This document shows, piece by piece, positions 1-7,378 of a stretch of DNA of 7,917 nt. The DNA lies in the NCBI GenBank assembly GCA_024640445.1, contig JAHEEZ010000169.1, positions 1 through 7,917 on the forward strand, in the 5' to 3' direction. The notes under the pieces are model-generated. The model was not told the DNA's origin. It searched no databases and saw nothing but the letters and a program-made list of their open reading frames with translations. The stretch is from Acidobacteriota bacterium (GTDB lineage Bacteria > Acidobacteriota > Blastocatellia > Pyrinomonadales > Pyrinomonadaceae). The first letter of the stretch is position 1. Every line of letters starts with the position of its first letter. Both the position numbers and the translations under genes were made by a program.

Positions 1-1670
1 ATACAAAGGCGCCCAGGGAATGGCTGGAAGAGGAGGTCGCGTTTCTTCAATCGATAGCCGGCCAGCTTGCGATCGGGTACCAGTACACAAGTCTCTACGT
101 CACGCAGGAACAGGAGACACGCCGGACCAACGCGCTTCTCGAGATCGCGAACACCCTCAACTCGCACTCTGATTTCAAGGTTCTTACCTCAAAGGTGCTT
201 GAACGCGCGGTCAGCCTTGTAGGCGCCGATTACGGCGCGCTGGGCGTCCTTGACCAGTCCGGAAAAAAGATCTCGCTTGCGACATTCATATCCGCTGAAG
301 GAAAAGAGCCTAACAAGGTCCTGCAGATGATCGACGAGTACGGCCAGTCGCTGGACATCGAGCCGTTCCCGGTACTTGGCGACATCATGCGCGAAGGCAA
401 GACGCTGAAGCTTTTCAATTCGCAGCTGCCCCTGCCGATTCGCTTGATTTTCAACTCGCAGCTCGGCGGAAAAGCGGCGCTTGTTTCGCCTGTGCGCGTC
501 GGCGGTCAGGCATTCGGACTTCTGGGCTTTGTCTGGAGCGAGGAACCGGAGAAGGGATTTGAAGACCACGAGATCGCGCTTGTGGAAGGAATTTCTGATC
601 AGATCGGGACGGCGCTTGAACGCGACCAGCTTTCCGCCGAGATCATGCGTTTGAAATCGGAACTCTATGAACGGCACCAGAGCAGGATCATAGGACAGGC
701 GCCGAACATCACGAGGGCGATCGAGCTTGCGCTGAATGTCGCAGATACGAACACGACAGTTTTGATCCAGGGCGAATCCGGGACCGGAAAAGAGCTGATA
801 GCCAATCTGATCCACTTCAATTCGGGCCGGGAAGCAATGCCGTACGTGAAGATCAATTGCGGTGCGATCCCGGAAACACTGCTCGAATCGGAGCTCTTCG
901 GTCACGAGAAAGGCGCGTTCACCGACGCCCGTGCGACTCGAATAGGCCGGTTCGAGGAAGCGGACGGCGGAACGCTGTTCCTGGACGAGATCGGCGAGAT
1001 GAGCCTTCCCGCGCAGGTAAAACTGCTGAGGGTTCTTCAGGAAGGCGAGTTTATGCGGATCGGCGGAAGCGACACGATCAAGGTGGATGTCCGCGTGGTG
1101 ACCGCGACGAACATCGACCTTGAAAAGGCGATCGAGGAAGACAGGTTCCGAAAGGACCTCTATTACAGGCTGTCGGTGTTTCCGATCAATGTCCCGCCGC
1201 TTCGCGAGCGGCGTGAGGACATTCATCTGCTCGTCTTTCATTTTCTTGAACTGTACAAGGAAAAGTCCGGGCGCTTTGTTTCCGGGATCTCAAAGGAGGC
1301 GCTGACGGCGCTTGTGAATTACGAATGGTGGGGCAATGTCCGTGAACTTGAGAACGCCATCGAACGCGCGGTGATCATCGCCTCCGGAAGGCAGATCGAG
1401 GCGGTGGACCTTCCTGAAACGATAAGCCGGAAAGCGACCGAACTCCACGCCCAGGCCCGCGAAGAAAGGGCAAAGGCGGCGAGCGAAGGCCGCTCGATCG
1501 GACTCGAGCTCGAGTTGCCGGCTGCAATGAGCGAGGTAGAGGAACGGGTCATCAAGGCCACGCTCGACTACACTGACGGCGACAAATCTAATGCCGCGCG
1601 CCTTCTTAACATCGGCCGAAAGACACTTTACCGGAAGCTCGGGCAGTACGAAGAAAAGAACGGCAAATGA
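1..1670 (+). CDS. GAF-domain sigma-54-dependent transcriptional regulator (5' partial)
   Basis: Bacterial enhancer-binding protein of the NtrC/FhlA/NorR class: an AAA+ ATPase that remodels the sigma-54 RNA polymerase closed complex. The frame (codons from base 3) is open through the left edge, so the GTG at 195 is internal and the true start lies outside. Of 555 visible residues, about 1-35 look like the tail of one GAF domain, followed by a helical linker, a second GAF at about 65-205, the AAA+ core at about 226-453, and a Fis-type helix-turn-helix at about 515-550. Motifs: Walker A GESGTGKE (257-264), sigma-54 contact loop GAFTDA (304-309) in place of canonical GAFTGA, Walker B LFLDE (325-329), FRKDLYYRL arginine-finger region (from 382), GNVREL (444-449, preceded by W rather than P). 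No receiver domain is visible. A GAF input suggests a small-molecule or redox signal, but the ligand is unknown. The stop is TGA; the next gene starts 77 bp on. Class assignment is firm; regulon unknown. Confidence 0.95.
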   Translation, partial: TKAPREWLEEEVAFLQSIAGQLAIGYQYTSLYVTQEQETRRTNALLEIANTLNSHSDFKVLTSKVLERAVSLVGADYGALGVLDQSGKKISLATFISAEGKEPNKVLQMIDEYGQSLDIEPFPVLGDIMREGKTLKLFNSQLPLPIRLIFNSQLGGKAALVSPVRVGGQAFGLLGFVWSEEPEKGFEDHEIALVEGISDQIGTALERDQLSAEIMRLKSELYERHQSRIIGQAPNITRAIELALNVADTNTTVLIQGESGTGKELIANLIHFNSGREAMPYVKINCGAIPETLLESELFGHEKGAFTDARATRIGRFEEADGGTLFLDEIGEMSLPAQVKLLRVLQEGEFMRIGGSDTIKVDVRVVTATNIDLEKAIEEDRFRKDLYYRLSVFPINVPPLRERREDIHLLVFHFLELYKEKSGRFVSGISKEALTALVNYEWWGNVRELENAIERAVIIASGRQIEAVDLPETISRKATELHAQAREERAKAASEGRSIGLELELPAAMSEVEERVIKATLDYTDGDKSNAARLLNIGRKTLYRKLGQYEEKNGK

Positions 1671-1734
1671 ATCTCCCCGATTTTTCTTTCGCCCGGAGAG
1701 CCGCCGGTGATAACATCTCCCATCCCAGATTTCC

Positions 1735-1739
1735 AGGAG
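1735..1739 (+). promoter_or_regulatory. Ribosome binding site for the VWA gene
   Basis: AGGAG lies 8 nt before the ATG at 1748. It decides the start: the same frame also has an ATG at 1667 that overlaps the upstream TGA (ATGA), but that start would put 27 polar residues before a clean signal peptide. The ATG at 1748 gives a signal peptide at the very N-terminus. Confidence 0.75.
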
Positions 1740-1747
1740 TACCCGCA

Positions 1748-3895
1748 ATGAAGAGTCTTCGGATCACCGCTGTCCTGTTCGCGATCTTCCTGTTCGCCCT
1801 CACGGCATTCGCCCAGAAAATTCCCGCGCCCGCGCCTACGTTAGTCCCCGAGCAGCAGGAACCGGACGATGTTATCCGGATCAGTTCAGACCTTGTACTG
1901 ATCGACGCGCTTGTAGTGGACAAAGACAACAACCAGGTCAGGGACCTTTCTCCGGACGATTTTGACATCTTCCAGGACGGCAAACGTCAGGAGATCACCT
2001 CCTTTTCGTATGTTGACGGGAAACAGAGAACGGTGACTGCCGCGGCGCCGAAGGCCGGCAAGAAATCGTTGCCGGTCCCTCCTGTGAGCGTCCGCGGAAA
2101 TGACCTCGGACGCGTGATCACGTTCGTGATCGATGACGGAAATTGCCTGGCGACGATGGAGGGCCTGGCGACGGCGCGTGACGGAGTAAAGAAGTTCATC
2201 GCGAAGCAGATGCTCCCGGACGACAGGGTCGCGATCTACCGCACCCGCGGAGGCAGCAGCCTTCTGCAGATGTACACGTCGAACAAAGAGGTGCTGACCC
2301 GCGCGGTGAACAAGGTGAAATGGACGCCTTCAAGATGCGGTTCGGCGTTTGAGGCGGCGCGCGACAAGTCGACGCTAAAGGCGACCGGCGAGGGCGCCAG
2401 ATCGTTTGAAAGCGAAGCCGACCGCGAGACCATGGAGAAGATCAACAAGAATGAGAGCGAGAACCAGGTGATCGGTACGGTCGGGGTGCTCGGATTCGTG
2501 GTCGACAGGCTTAAGGTTCTGCCGCAAAGAAAGCTCATCTTCCTGGTCTCGGAAGGTATCGTCACGCCATTCGGTTCAAGGGCATACGATGTGCTCAGGG
2601 ACCTGACGGACAAGGCGACCAGGTCGCAGGTTGTGATCTACACGATCGGCACCAAGGGAGTGAGCATACCGGGGTTCATGTCCGCGCAGGACGAGGTCCT
2701 GCCTGGGATCATCACCGGAAGCGATGACACATACGCGCTGGCAGAATCGCGAAATGACGAGGAACGCGCCCTGAACGAAGGGATGTCTTATCTCGCTTAC
2801 AGCACGGGCGGACAGTTTCTGCGGAATCAGAATTTTCTTGAGGTCGCGGTCGAAAAGGTGCTTGAAGTCGAAACGGGCTACTACCTTCTGGGCTATGAGC
2901 CCGATGGGGACACATTCAAAGGAAAGGAATACCACAGGATCGAGATCAGACTGAAGCGCCCGGATCTGCGGCTGACCTCGCGCAAAGGTTTTATCGGAAG
3001 GCCCGACGTCGAGGCCCGGGTAAGCAAGAAGAACGGCACGAATCCATTATATAAGGCGATCGCATCTCCGTTTGCCGAAAACTCGATGGACGTGCGTCTC
3101 ACCGCGCTGGTGAAGAGCGGTGCGGGGAACGGCGGTACGGTCCGGGCGCTTTTCCATCTGGACGGTGCCGACCTGACATTCTCGGACGAGCCCGGCGGAA
3201 TGAAGAAATGCGTCTTGAACGTTGTGATCGTGGCGCTTGATGAAAAGGGCAAGGTCGCGCAGGAATTCAACCGGACGTACCCGATCAGGGTTCCCGCGCG
3301 CGCCGTAGAAACGCTTCGCCGGTTTGGACTCGATTATTCAACAGACATCGAATTCCAAAAGTCCGGTTTCTACAGCCTGCGCCTGGCGGTTCAGGACGAC
3401 CAGTCGAAACGACTCGGAAGCGCGGGAGATTATGTAGAGATCCCGAACGTCTCGAAGGCCGGGTTCTTTATCAATTCCCTGGTCACCACTGCTTTGGCGG
3501 ACGGGGACAAGCCGCTGATCCCCAAAACGCGTCCGATCAACGCGGGATTCGCGCCTGTATTCCAGACGGAACTTCCCTCGATCAGGCAGTACAAGGCGGG
3601 GGAACCGCTTGCGTATGTTTACGACATTTACAACGCGAAAGCCGGCAAAGGGAACGGACGCCCTGACCTGAGTTCCAGGGTTCTCTTGTACAAGGACGGC
3701 GTGCTTCAGCGCGAGATCCCGAACTCACCTATCGAGCTCGATGCTGCAAACACGGGCGTGAAGATCGAGGACTACGCCTTTCTGAAGCTGGGAACGGACA
3801 TCGATCCCGGCGAGTACATACTTCAACTGATCGTGACCGACAACGTGGCAAACAAAGTTTCCACGCAGTGGATCGATTTCGAGGTTATCCCATAG
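1748..3895 (+). CDS. Secreted VWFA-related protein (Acidobacteria type)
   Basis: Exported protein of 715 residues; its exact role is unknown. Residues 1-22 form a Sec signal peptide (basic n-region MKSLR, hydrophobic core, AFA before the predicted cut). There is no lipobox Cys, so it is probably periplasmic or released. Residues 42-90 hold the stretch typical of Acidobacterial VWFA-related proteins (DLVLIDALVVDK, then LSPDDFDIFQDGK). The VWA-like Rossmann fold spans about 122-385 and ends with the family signature YYLLGYEP (379-386). The metal site is degenerate: the first strand ends in DDGNC (129-133) instead of DxSxS, and the usual DG of the later strand is SEG (268-270). Metal-dependent adhesion is therefore doubtful. 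Residues 420-715 appear beta-rich and are not recognised. The gene sits between the sigma-54 regulator (77 bp upstream) and selB (19 bp downstream) and may be co-transcribed with them. Family call is strong, function is not. Confidence 0.88.
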   Translation: MKSLRITAVLFAIFLFALTAFAQKIPAPAPTLVPEQQEPDDVIRISSDLVLIDALVVDKDNNQVRDLSPDDFDIFQDGKRQEITSFSYVDGKQRTVTAAAPKAGKKSLPVPPVSVRGNDLGRVITFVIDDGNCLATMEGLATARDGVKKFIAKQMLPDDRVAIYRTRGGSSLLQMYTSNKEVLTRAVNKVKWTPSRCGSAFEAARDKSTLKATGEGARSFESEADRETMEKINKNESENQVIGTVGVLGFVVDRLKVLPQRKLIFLVSEGIVTPFGSRAYDVLRDLTDKATRSQVVIYTIGTKGVSIPGFMSAQDEVLPGIITGSDDTYALAESRNDEERALNEGMSYLAYSTGGQFLRNQNFLEVAVEKVLEVETGYYLLGYEPDGDTFKGKEYHRIEIRLKRPDLRLTSRKGFIGRPDVEARVSKKNGTNPLYKAIASPFAENSMDVRLTALVKSGAGNGGTVRALFHLDGADLTFSDEPGGMKKCVLNVVIVALDEKGKVAQEFNRTYPIRVPARAVETLRRFGLDYSTDIEFQKSGFYSLRLAVQDDQSKRLGSAGDYVEIPNVSKAGFFINSLVTTALADGDKPLIPKTRPINAGFAPVFQTELPSIRQYKAGEPLAYVYDIYNAKAGKGNGRPDLSSRVLLYKDGVLQREIPNSPIELDAANTGVKIEDYAFLKLGTDIDPGEYILQLIVTDNVANKVSTQWIDFEVIP

Positions 3896-3914
3896 GCGGG
3901 TTAGAATCTCGAAG

Positions 3915-5837
3915 ATGGACATAGTTGTTGGCACGGCAGGACACATCGATCACGGAAAGACCGCGCTGGTCAAAGCTCTGACCGGCGTGGATGCGGACCG
4001 CCTTCCAGAAGAAAAACAGCGCGGAATAACCATCGACCTCGGTTTTGCGGAACTCGAGCTCGGAGACCTGCGGATAGGATTCGTCGATGTGCCGGGCCAC
4101 GAGCGGTTCGTCAAGAATATGCTTGCGGGCGCCGGCGGAATAGACCTTGTACTGCTCGTTGTCGCGTCGGACGAAGGCGTGATGCCGCAAACGCGCGAAC
4201 ACTTCGAGATCTGCCGCCTGCTTGAAACAAAGCGGGGGATGATCGCGCTTACAAAAACGGATCTCGCGGACGCCGAACTGCTTGATCTGGTCGAACTCGA
4301 TGTCGCCGAACTGGTCGAGGGTTCTTTTCTGGAAGACGCTCCGGTTGTTCGCGTGTCGTCGAAGAGCGGCGAGGGCCTTGAGGAATTGAAGAGGTCACTC
4401 ATCGAAACCGCCGCCGGCATTTCTCAGCGGAACGAAACGCTTTCGACCCGTCTTCCGATCGACCGCAGCTTTTCCATCAAGGGATTTGGCGCGGTGGTGA
4501 CGGGGACCCTTTCGAACGGAACCATCTCGGTCGGCGACGAAATGGAGCTGCTTCCTACGGAAAAGCGCGTCCGCGTGCGCGGTCTTCAGACCCACGGCCG
4601 GCACGTCGAAACCGCTCACGCCGGCCAGAGAACGGCGGTGAACCTGGGCGGCGTCGATCATACGGAGATCGAACGCGGAATGACGCTTGCCGAACCGGGA
4701 GCATTCGGTACTACGCAGATCTTCGACGCCGCGATCGAGGTTCTTGCGAATTCCGCGAAACCGGTGAAGTCGAGACAGAGGGTCCGGGTTCACATCGGAA
4801 CCGCCGAGGTGCTCGCCCGTGTTGATGTTCTAAACAACGAGCGACTAATTGAACCCGGAGAAAGCGGCTTTGCGCAGATCCGCCTTGAATCCCCAGTCTC
4901 CGCCGCGCCTTCGGACAGATTCATCATCAGGCGCTATTCGCCGCAGATAACCATCGCGGGCGGCAAGGTGCTCGATGCCGCGGCCTCAAAACACAAGAGA
5001 AGAGAATTGGAAGATGTGGGAGCGCGGCTCGAGCGGCTTTCGGGATTCGGATTAGAACCCGAGGCCGTCGCCGAATACGCCGTGGACTCCGCAGGAATCG
5101 GCGGGATCCTGTTCGATGAACTCAGGAGGCGGACAGGCATTCGGGCGGAAGTGCTGCGGGAAGAGATAGAGCGGATGAAAGGATCGGGCGCGGCGGTCGA
5201 AGCGGAGAAGCGTCTTGTGCCCGGATCCGATTTCAGCGCGCTGACCAAGAGCATGGTTGAAACTGTCAGGGCGCATCACGCTTCGGAGCCACTCTCGGCG
5301 GGTCTTCCGCGTGAAACGCTGCGCGAGAAGACGGCGGCGCATTTGTCCGGAGAGGTCTTCCGCGAAGCGCTCGCACGGCTCGAAAAGGCGGGAGAGATCT
5401 CGTCTGTGAAGGACCTGGTCCGGCTTAGTTCCCACAGCCGGGAATTATCCGCCGGAGCGAAGAAGGTTCTCGAGAGTCTTTCGGACGCTTATGGGAAGGC
5501 GGGCCTGCAGGTGCCGGGACTGGACGACGCCCTGGCGGACGCGTCGAAGGGAACCGGATTGTCGCGGGCTGAGGCGCGGCAGATCTTCCAGATGCTCGTC
5601 GATTCGGCGGAAATCCTGAAAGTGTCAGAGGATTTCTATTTTTCGAGGGGAGCGATAGAGGAACTGACCGGGCGTCTCAAAGAATATGCCGAGACCACAG
5701 CCGAAAACCGGCTGATTGGCGTGCCGGAATTCAAGGACCTGGCGGGGATCTCGCGGAAGTACGCGATACCGCTGCTCGAATATCTGGACGCGATAAAGAT
5801 CACGCGCCGCGCGGGCGATAAGAGGCTGATACTCTGA
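3915..5837 (+). CDS. selB: Selenocysteine-specific translation elongation factor SelB
   Basis: GTPase that carries selenocysteinyl-tRNA(Sec) to the ribosome at in-frame UGA codons marked by a SECIS element, taking the place of EF-Tu. The 640 residues match the usual bacterial SelB length. G-domain motifs: G1 GHIDHGKT (9-16), G2 around GITIDLGF (37-44), G3 DVPGHE (58-63), G4 TKTD (113-116; TK in place of NK is common in SelB), and a G5-like SSKSGEG (148-154). Beta-barrel domains follow at about 175-350 ([14 protein letters not shown] at 186-199). The C-terminal half is a series of winged helices that bind SECIS RNA, ending with the conserved [12 protein letters not shown] and KRLIL (614-640). 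It starts at ATG, with only a weak purine stretch (GAAG) directly before it, 19 bp after the VWA gene, so translation may depend partly on upstream ribosomes. No selA, selD or tRNA-Sec lies in this window. Its stop TGA is also the first base triplet of a heptamer repeat array. Confidence 0.97.
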   Translation: MDIVVGTAGHIDHGKTALVKALTGVDADRLPEEKQRGITIDLGFAELELGDLRIGFVDVPGHERFVKNMLAGAGGIDLVLLVVASDEGVMPQTREHFEICRLLETKRGMIALTKTDLADAELLDLVELDVAELVEGSFLEDAPVVRVSSKSGEGLEELKRSLIETAAGISQRNETLSTRLPIDRSFSIKGFGAVVTGTLSNGTISVGDEMELLPTEKRVRVRGLQTHGRHVETAHAGQRTAVNLGGVDHTEIERGMTLAEPGAFGTTQIFDAAIEVLANSAKPVKSRQRVRVHIGTAEVLARVDVLNNERLIEPGESGFAQIRLESPVSAAPSDRFIIRRYSPQITIAGGKVLDAAASKHKRRELEDVGARLERLSGFGLEPEAVAEYAVDSAGIGGILFDELRRRTGIRAEVLREEIERMKGSGAAVEAEKRLVPGSDFSALTKSMVETVRAHHASEPLSAGLPRETLREKTAAHLSGEVFREALARLEKAGEISSVKDLVRLSSHSRELSAGAKKVLESLSDAYGKAGLQVPGLDDALADASKGTGLSRAEARQIFQMLVDSAEILKVSEDFYFSRGAIEELTGRLKEYAETTAENRLIGVPEFKDLAGISRKYAIPLLEYLDAIKITRRAGDKRLIL

Positions 5838-5897
5838 GGACTGAGGGAAAAGAGATGAGTACTGAGAGATGAGGACTGAGAAATGAGGACTAAGTCG
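5835..5897. repeat. Degenerate 7-bp tandem repeat, nine units
   Basis: Read in steps of seven from 5835, the sequence gives TGAGGAC, TGAGGGA, AAAGAGA, TGAGTAC, TGAGAGA, TGAGGAC, TGAGAAA, TGAGGAC, TAAGTCG. Seven of nine units begin TGAG and three are identical (units 1, 6 and 8). Units 4-8 alternate so that a 14-bp higher-order period is visible (TGAGKAC then TGAGARA). The first unit starts on the selB stop codon. Because seven is not a multiple of three, TGA recurs in all three rightward frames. Such short heptamer arrays are known as intergenic repeats in several bacterial groups; whether this one is repeated elsewhere in the genome cannot be seen here. Confidence 0.8.
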
Positions 5898-5932
5898 ATC
5901 CGACGGAAGCCTGTCGAACGATTCGGGCGACA

Positions 5933-5969
5933 ATCAATGCCCATTGGTCAATGATCAATGGGCATTGAT
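5933..5969. terminator. Candidate bidirectional terminator hairpin (no U-tract)
   Basis: A perfect 14-bp inverted repeat, ATCAATGCCCATTG (5933-5946) with CAATGGGCATTGAT (5956-5969), separated by a 9-nt loop. It lies between two convergent genes, 95 bp after the selB stop and 10 bp past the last base of the OmpA-family gene on the minus strand. That position suits a shared transcription end or mRNA 3' stabiliser. Neither side is followed by a T-run, so it is not a classical intrinsic terminator. The inverted repeat is certain; the terminator role is inference. Confidence 0.45.
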
Positions 5970-5975
5970 CATTGA
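5948..5975. repeat. Overlapping near-perfect palindrome, alternative hairpin
   Basis: TCAATGATCAATG (5948-5960), GG, then CATTGATCATTGA (5963-5975) form 13-bp perfect arms around a 2-nt centre (in practice about 12 bp with a 4-nt loop). It shares bases 5956-5969 with the 14-bp hairpin just upstream, so the two folds exclude each other in one RNA or single strand. The whole block is built from TCAATG and CATTGA modules and is more AT-rich than its surroundings. Confidence 0.75.
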
Positions 5976-5979
5976 ACTG

Positions 5980-7251
5980 CTACCTTCTCCGCACAATGTA
6001 CTCGATGCGGCGATTGTCGAACCGGCCCTGTTCGGTCTTGTTGTCTGCCTTCGGTACCGATTCACCGTAGCCCCTCGTCGTCAGAAGCGTGGCCCTTACG
6101 CTGGCGATGTTGATCAGGAAATCTCTAACGGCTTTTGCCCTTCTTTCAGAGAGAGCCTGGTTGTCAGCGTCTGAGCCGCGGTCGTCGGTGTGTCCGCCGA
6201 TCTCGATCACGACGCTGTCAGGCAGGTTCTTCATGTGCGTTGCGGCCTTTGTCAGGATCCGCTTGCGGGGTTCCGGAATGTCCCATTTGCCGGATTCGAA
6301 GTTGATGATCAGCCAATTGAGCGCCTTGACCAGGCGCTCAAGGTCCGGCGGATTCCCGAGCGTGTCGAGTATCTGCTCGGCACACCGCTCGCGGTCTTCG
6401 ACGACCCTGGTTTGATCACACGCAGTCTCTGAAAGCGTGTTGTTGCCACTCGCGATATCTTCTCTGGAGCAGTTGGCGATGATCGGAGGCGGGTTCTTTC
6501 CGCGCTCGAGGATGACGTTGATCTCGGTGCATTTCCACCCGGGGTTCCTTATCTCTATCCGCCGGTTTCCCTCTTCGAGTCCGCTCAGATGGTGTTCATT
6601 ATTGACAGAAGGGACACCCCAGCTTCCCCCGTTGTCGACATGAAATCGGCTGCCGATCGGCGCGCCCTGGATCACAACCTCGTAACCCTTGTCGCTAAGT
6701 AGAAAGAAGTAAACGCCGAAAATGACGATCAGTGCGAAAAAGAACATCGTCATAAGTCCCGCGGTCACCCAGAACCATCGCGGGATTCCGCCCTGCTCTC
6801 TCTTTTCGCGTCTTTCTTCTTCGACCCTTTGTGTGGGCGTCGGGGGGATCTGAAATTTCTTCCGGTCCAGTTCGGGGATGTGAATGACGTGCTGGGTCGC
6901 CGCCGTGTCGGCCTCGGGTTGGCCAAAGTCGGTCTCGTCCGCCTCAAAGGCCCCGCCAAGATCTACGTTTGCCTGGGTATCTCCCCAGTCAGGTTCCTCG
7001 GACTTCCTGCTGCCCGAATATGTATCGCCAAAATCTTCCGGTTCTTCACGACGCGACGAAGAATCGTAATTGATCACGGTCTTGCCCCAATCATCCGGCG
7101 GGGCATCCGAAGCTGCTTTATAATCCGATGCTGAGTTATAAGAGGTCTTGTCCCAATCAGCCGCGTCATCCTCCGGCAAATCAATATTTGGAGTGGTTTT
7201 GGAATAGTCGTCCGGAGGGGGCGTTCTGGGGGGTTTGTTGGACTCGCTCAC
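5980..7251 (-). CDS. Single-pass membrane protein with OmpA peptidoglycan-binding domain
   Basis: A 423-residue envelope protein predicted to anchor the inner membrane to peptidoglycan. Residues 1-157 are acidic, Pro/Asp/Ser-rich and probably disordered, with repeated D-aromatic-x-[KD]-T motifs at residues 15, 32, 54, 73 and 88. A basic patch (RREKREQ, about 147-153) precedes one membrane helix at about 159-185, so the N-terminus is predicted cytoplasmic and the C-terminus periplasmic. Residues 188-261 resemble a PEGA-type beta domain. Four Cys (241, 261, 278, 290) lie on the periplasmic side and could form disulfides. Residues 316-423 are an OmpA C-terminal domain: GHTDDRGS (353-360), NQALSERRAKAV (364-375) and the terminal GRFDNRRIEY (409-418) carry the residues that bind diaminopimelate peptidoglycan. 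The start is GTG, with GGGAG at 7260-7264 eight bases upstream and an in-frame TAG two codons before it, so no longer start exists. A small GC hairpin (7270-7284) precedes the RBS. Confidence 0.88.
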   Translation of the reverse strand: MSESNKPPRTPPPDDYSKTTPNIDLPEDDAADWDKTSYNSASDYKAASDAPPDDWGKTVINYDSSSRREEPEDFGDTYSGSRKSEEPDWGDTQANVDLGGAFEADETDFGQPEADTAATQHVIHIPELDRKKFQIPPTPTQRVEEERREKREQGGIPRWFWVTAGLMTMFFFALIVIFGVYFFLLSDKGYEVVIQGAPIGSRFHVDNGGSWGVPSVNNEHHLSGLEEGNRRIEIRNPGWKCTEINVILERGKNPPPIIANCSREDIASGNNTLSETACDQTRVVEDRERCAEQILDTLGNPPDLERLVKALNWLIINFESGKWDIPEPRKRILTKAATHMKNLPDSVVIEIGGHTDDRGSDADNQALSERRAKAVRDFLINIASVRATLLTTRGYGESVPKADNKTEQGRFDNRRIEYIVRRR

Positions 7252-7259
7252 TGTCTAGG

Positions 7260-7264
7260 CTCCC
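7260..7264 (-). promoter_or_regulatory. Ribosome binding site for the OmpA-family gene
   Basis: On the minus strand GGGAG lies 8 nt before the GTG start codon at 7251-7249. A TAG in the same frame two codons before the GTG rules out a longer product. Just upstream, GCGCG (7270-7274) and CGCGC (7280-7284) can form a 5-bp GC hairpin with a 5-nt loop. It is too short to claim a regulatory role. Confidence 0.65.
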
Positions 7265-7378
7265 GGTTCGCGCGATCAGCGCGCTCCGTATACATCAAAG
7301 ATTTTGCAACAGCCGCGGCATATGCAGAATTGGCTACCGCAAGCGCCTAAAGGATAACACACAGACCTGAATTCGTCC

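Noticed and set aside
189..1241. 350-codon open frame on the minus strand opposite the sigma-54 regulator
   Set aside because: It lies wholly antisense to unmistakable GAF/AAA+ coding sequence, has no recognisable domain, and its Arg-rich composition is typical of a shadow frame in GC-rich DNA.
1667..1747. Upstream ATG at 1667 (ATGA overlap with the regulator stop) as start of the VWA protein
   Set aside because: It would put 27 polar residues before a complete signal peptide, while AGGAG sits 8 nt before the ATG at 1748. Translational coupling through the ATGA cannot be fully excluded but is the weaker reading.
1668..1751. TGA at 1668 as a selenocysteine codon, since selB is nearby
   Set aside because: The regulator ends naturally after its Fis-type helix-turn-helix. 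Readthrough adds only 26 non-descript residues before another TGA, and no SECIS-like hairpin is evident just downstream.
3925..3945. TTGGCACGGCAGGACA resembling a sigma-54 -24/-12 promoter
   Set aside because: The -24-like half is present, but the -12 TTGC element is missing at the required spacing, and the site lies inside the conserved first codons of selB.
5625..5944. Two 102-codon minus-strand frames spanning the selB end and the repeat array
   Set aside because: Their low-complexity Ser/Leu/Tyr-rich stretches are simply the heptamer repeat translated in reverse, and the remainder is antisense to selB.
5835..5975. CRISPR array or tRNA-Sec gene in the convergent gap
   Set aside because: The repeat unit is only 7 bp with no spacers, and no tRNA-like acceptor, anticodon and T-arm arrangement could be traced through the region.
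7252..7378. Promoter for the OmpA-family gene in the 127-bp gap
   Set aside because: TTGCGG, TTGCAA, CATATG and TATACG stretches occur on the minus strand, but no pair has an acceptable -35/-10 spacing, so none is called.
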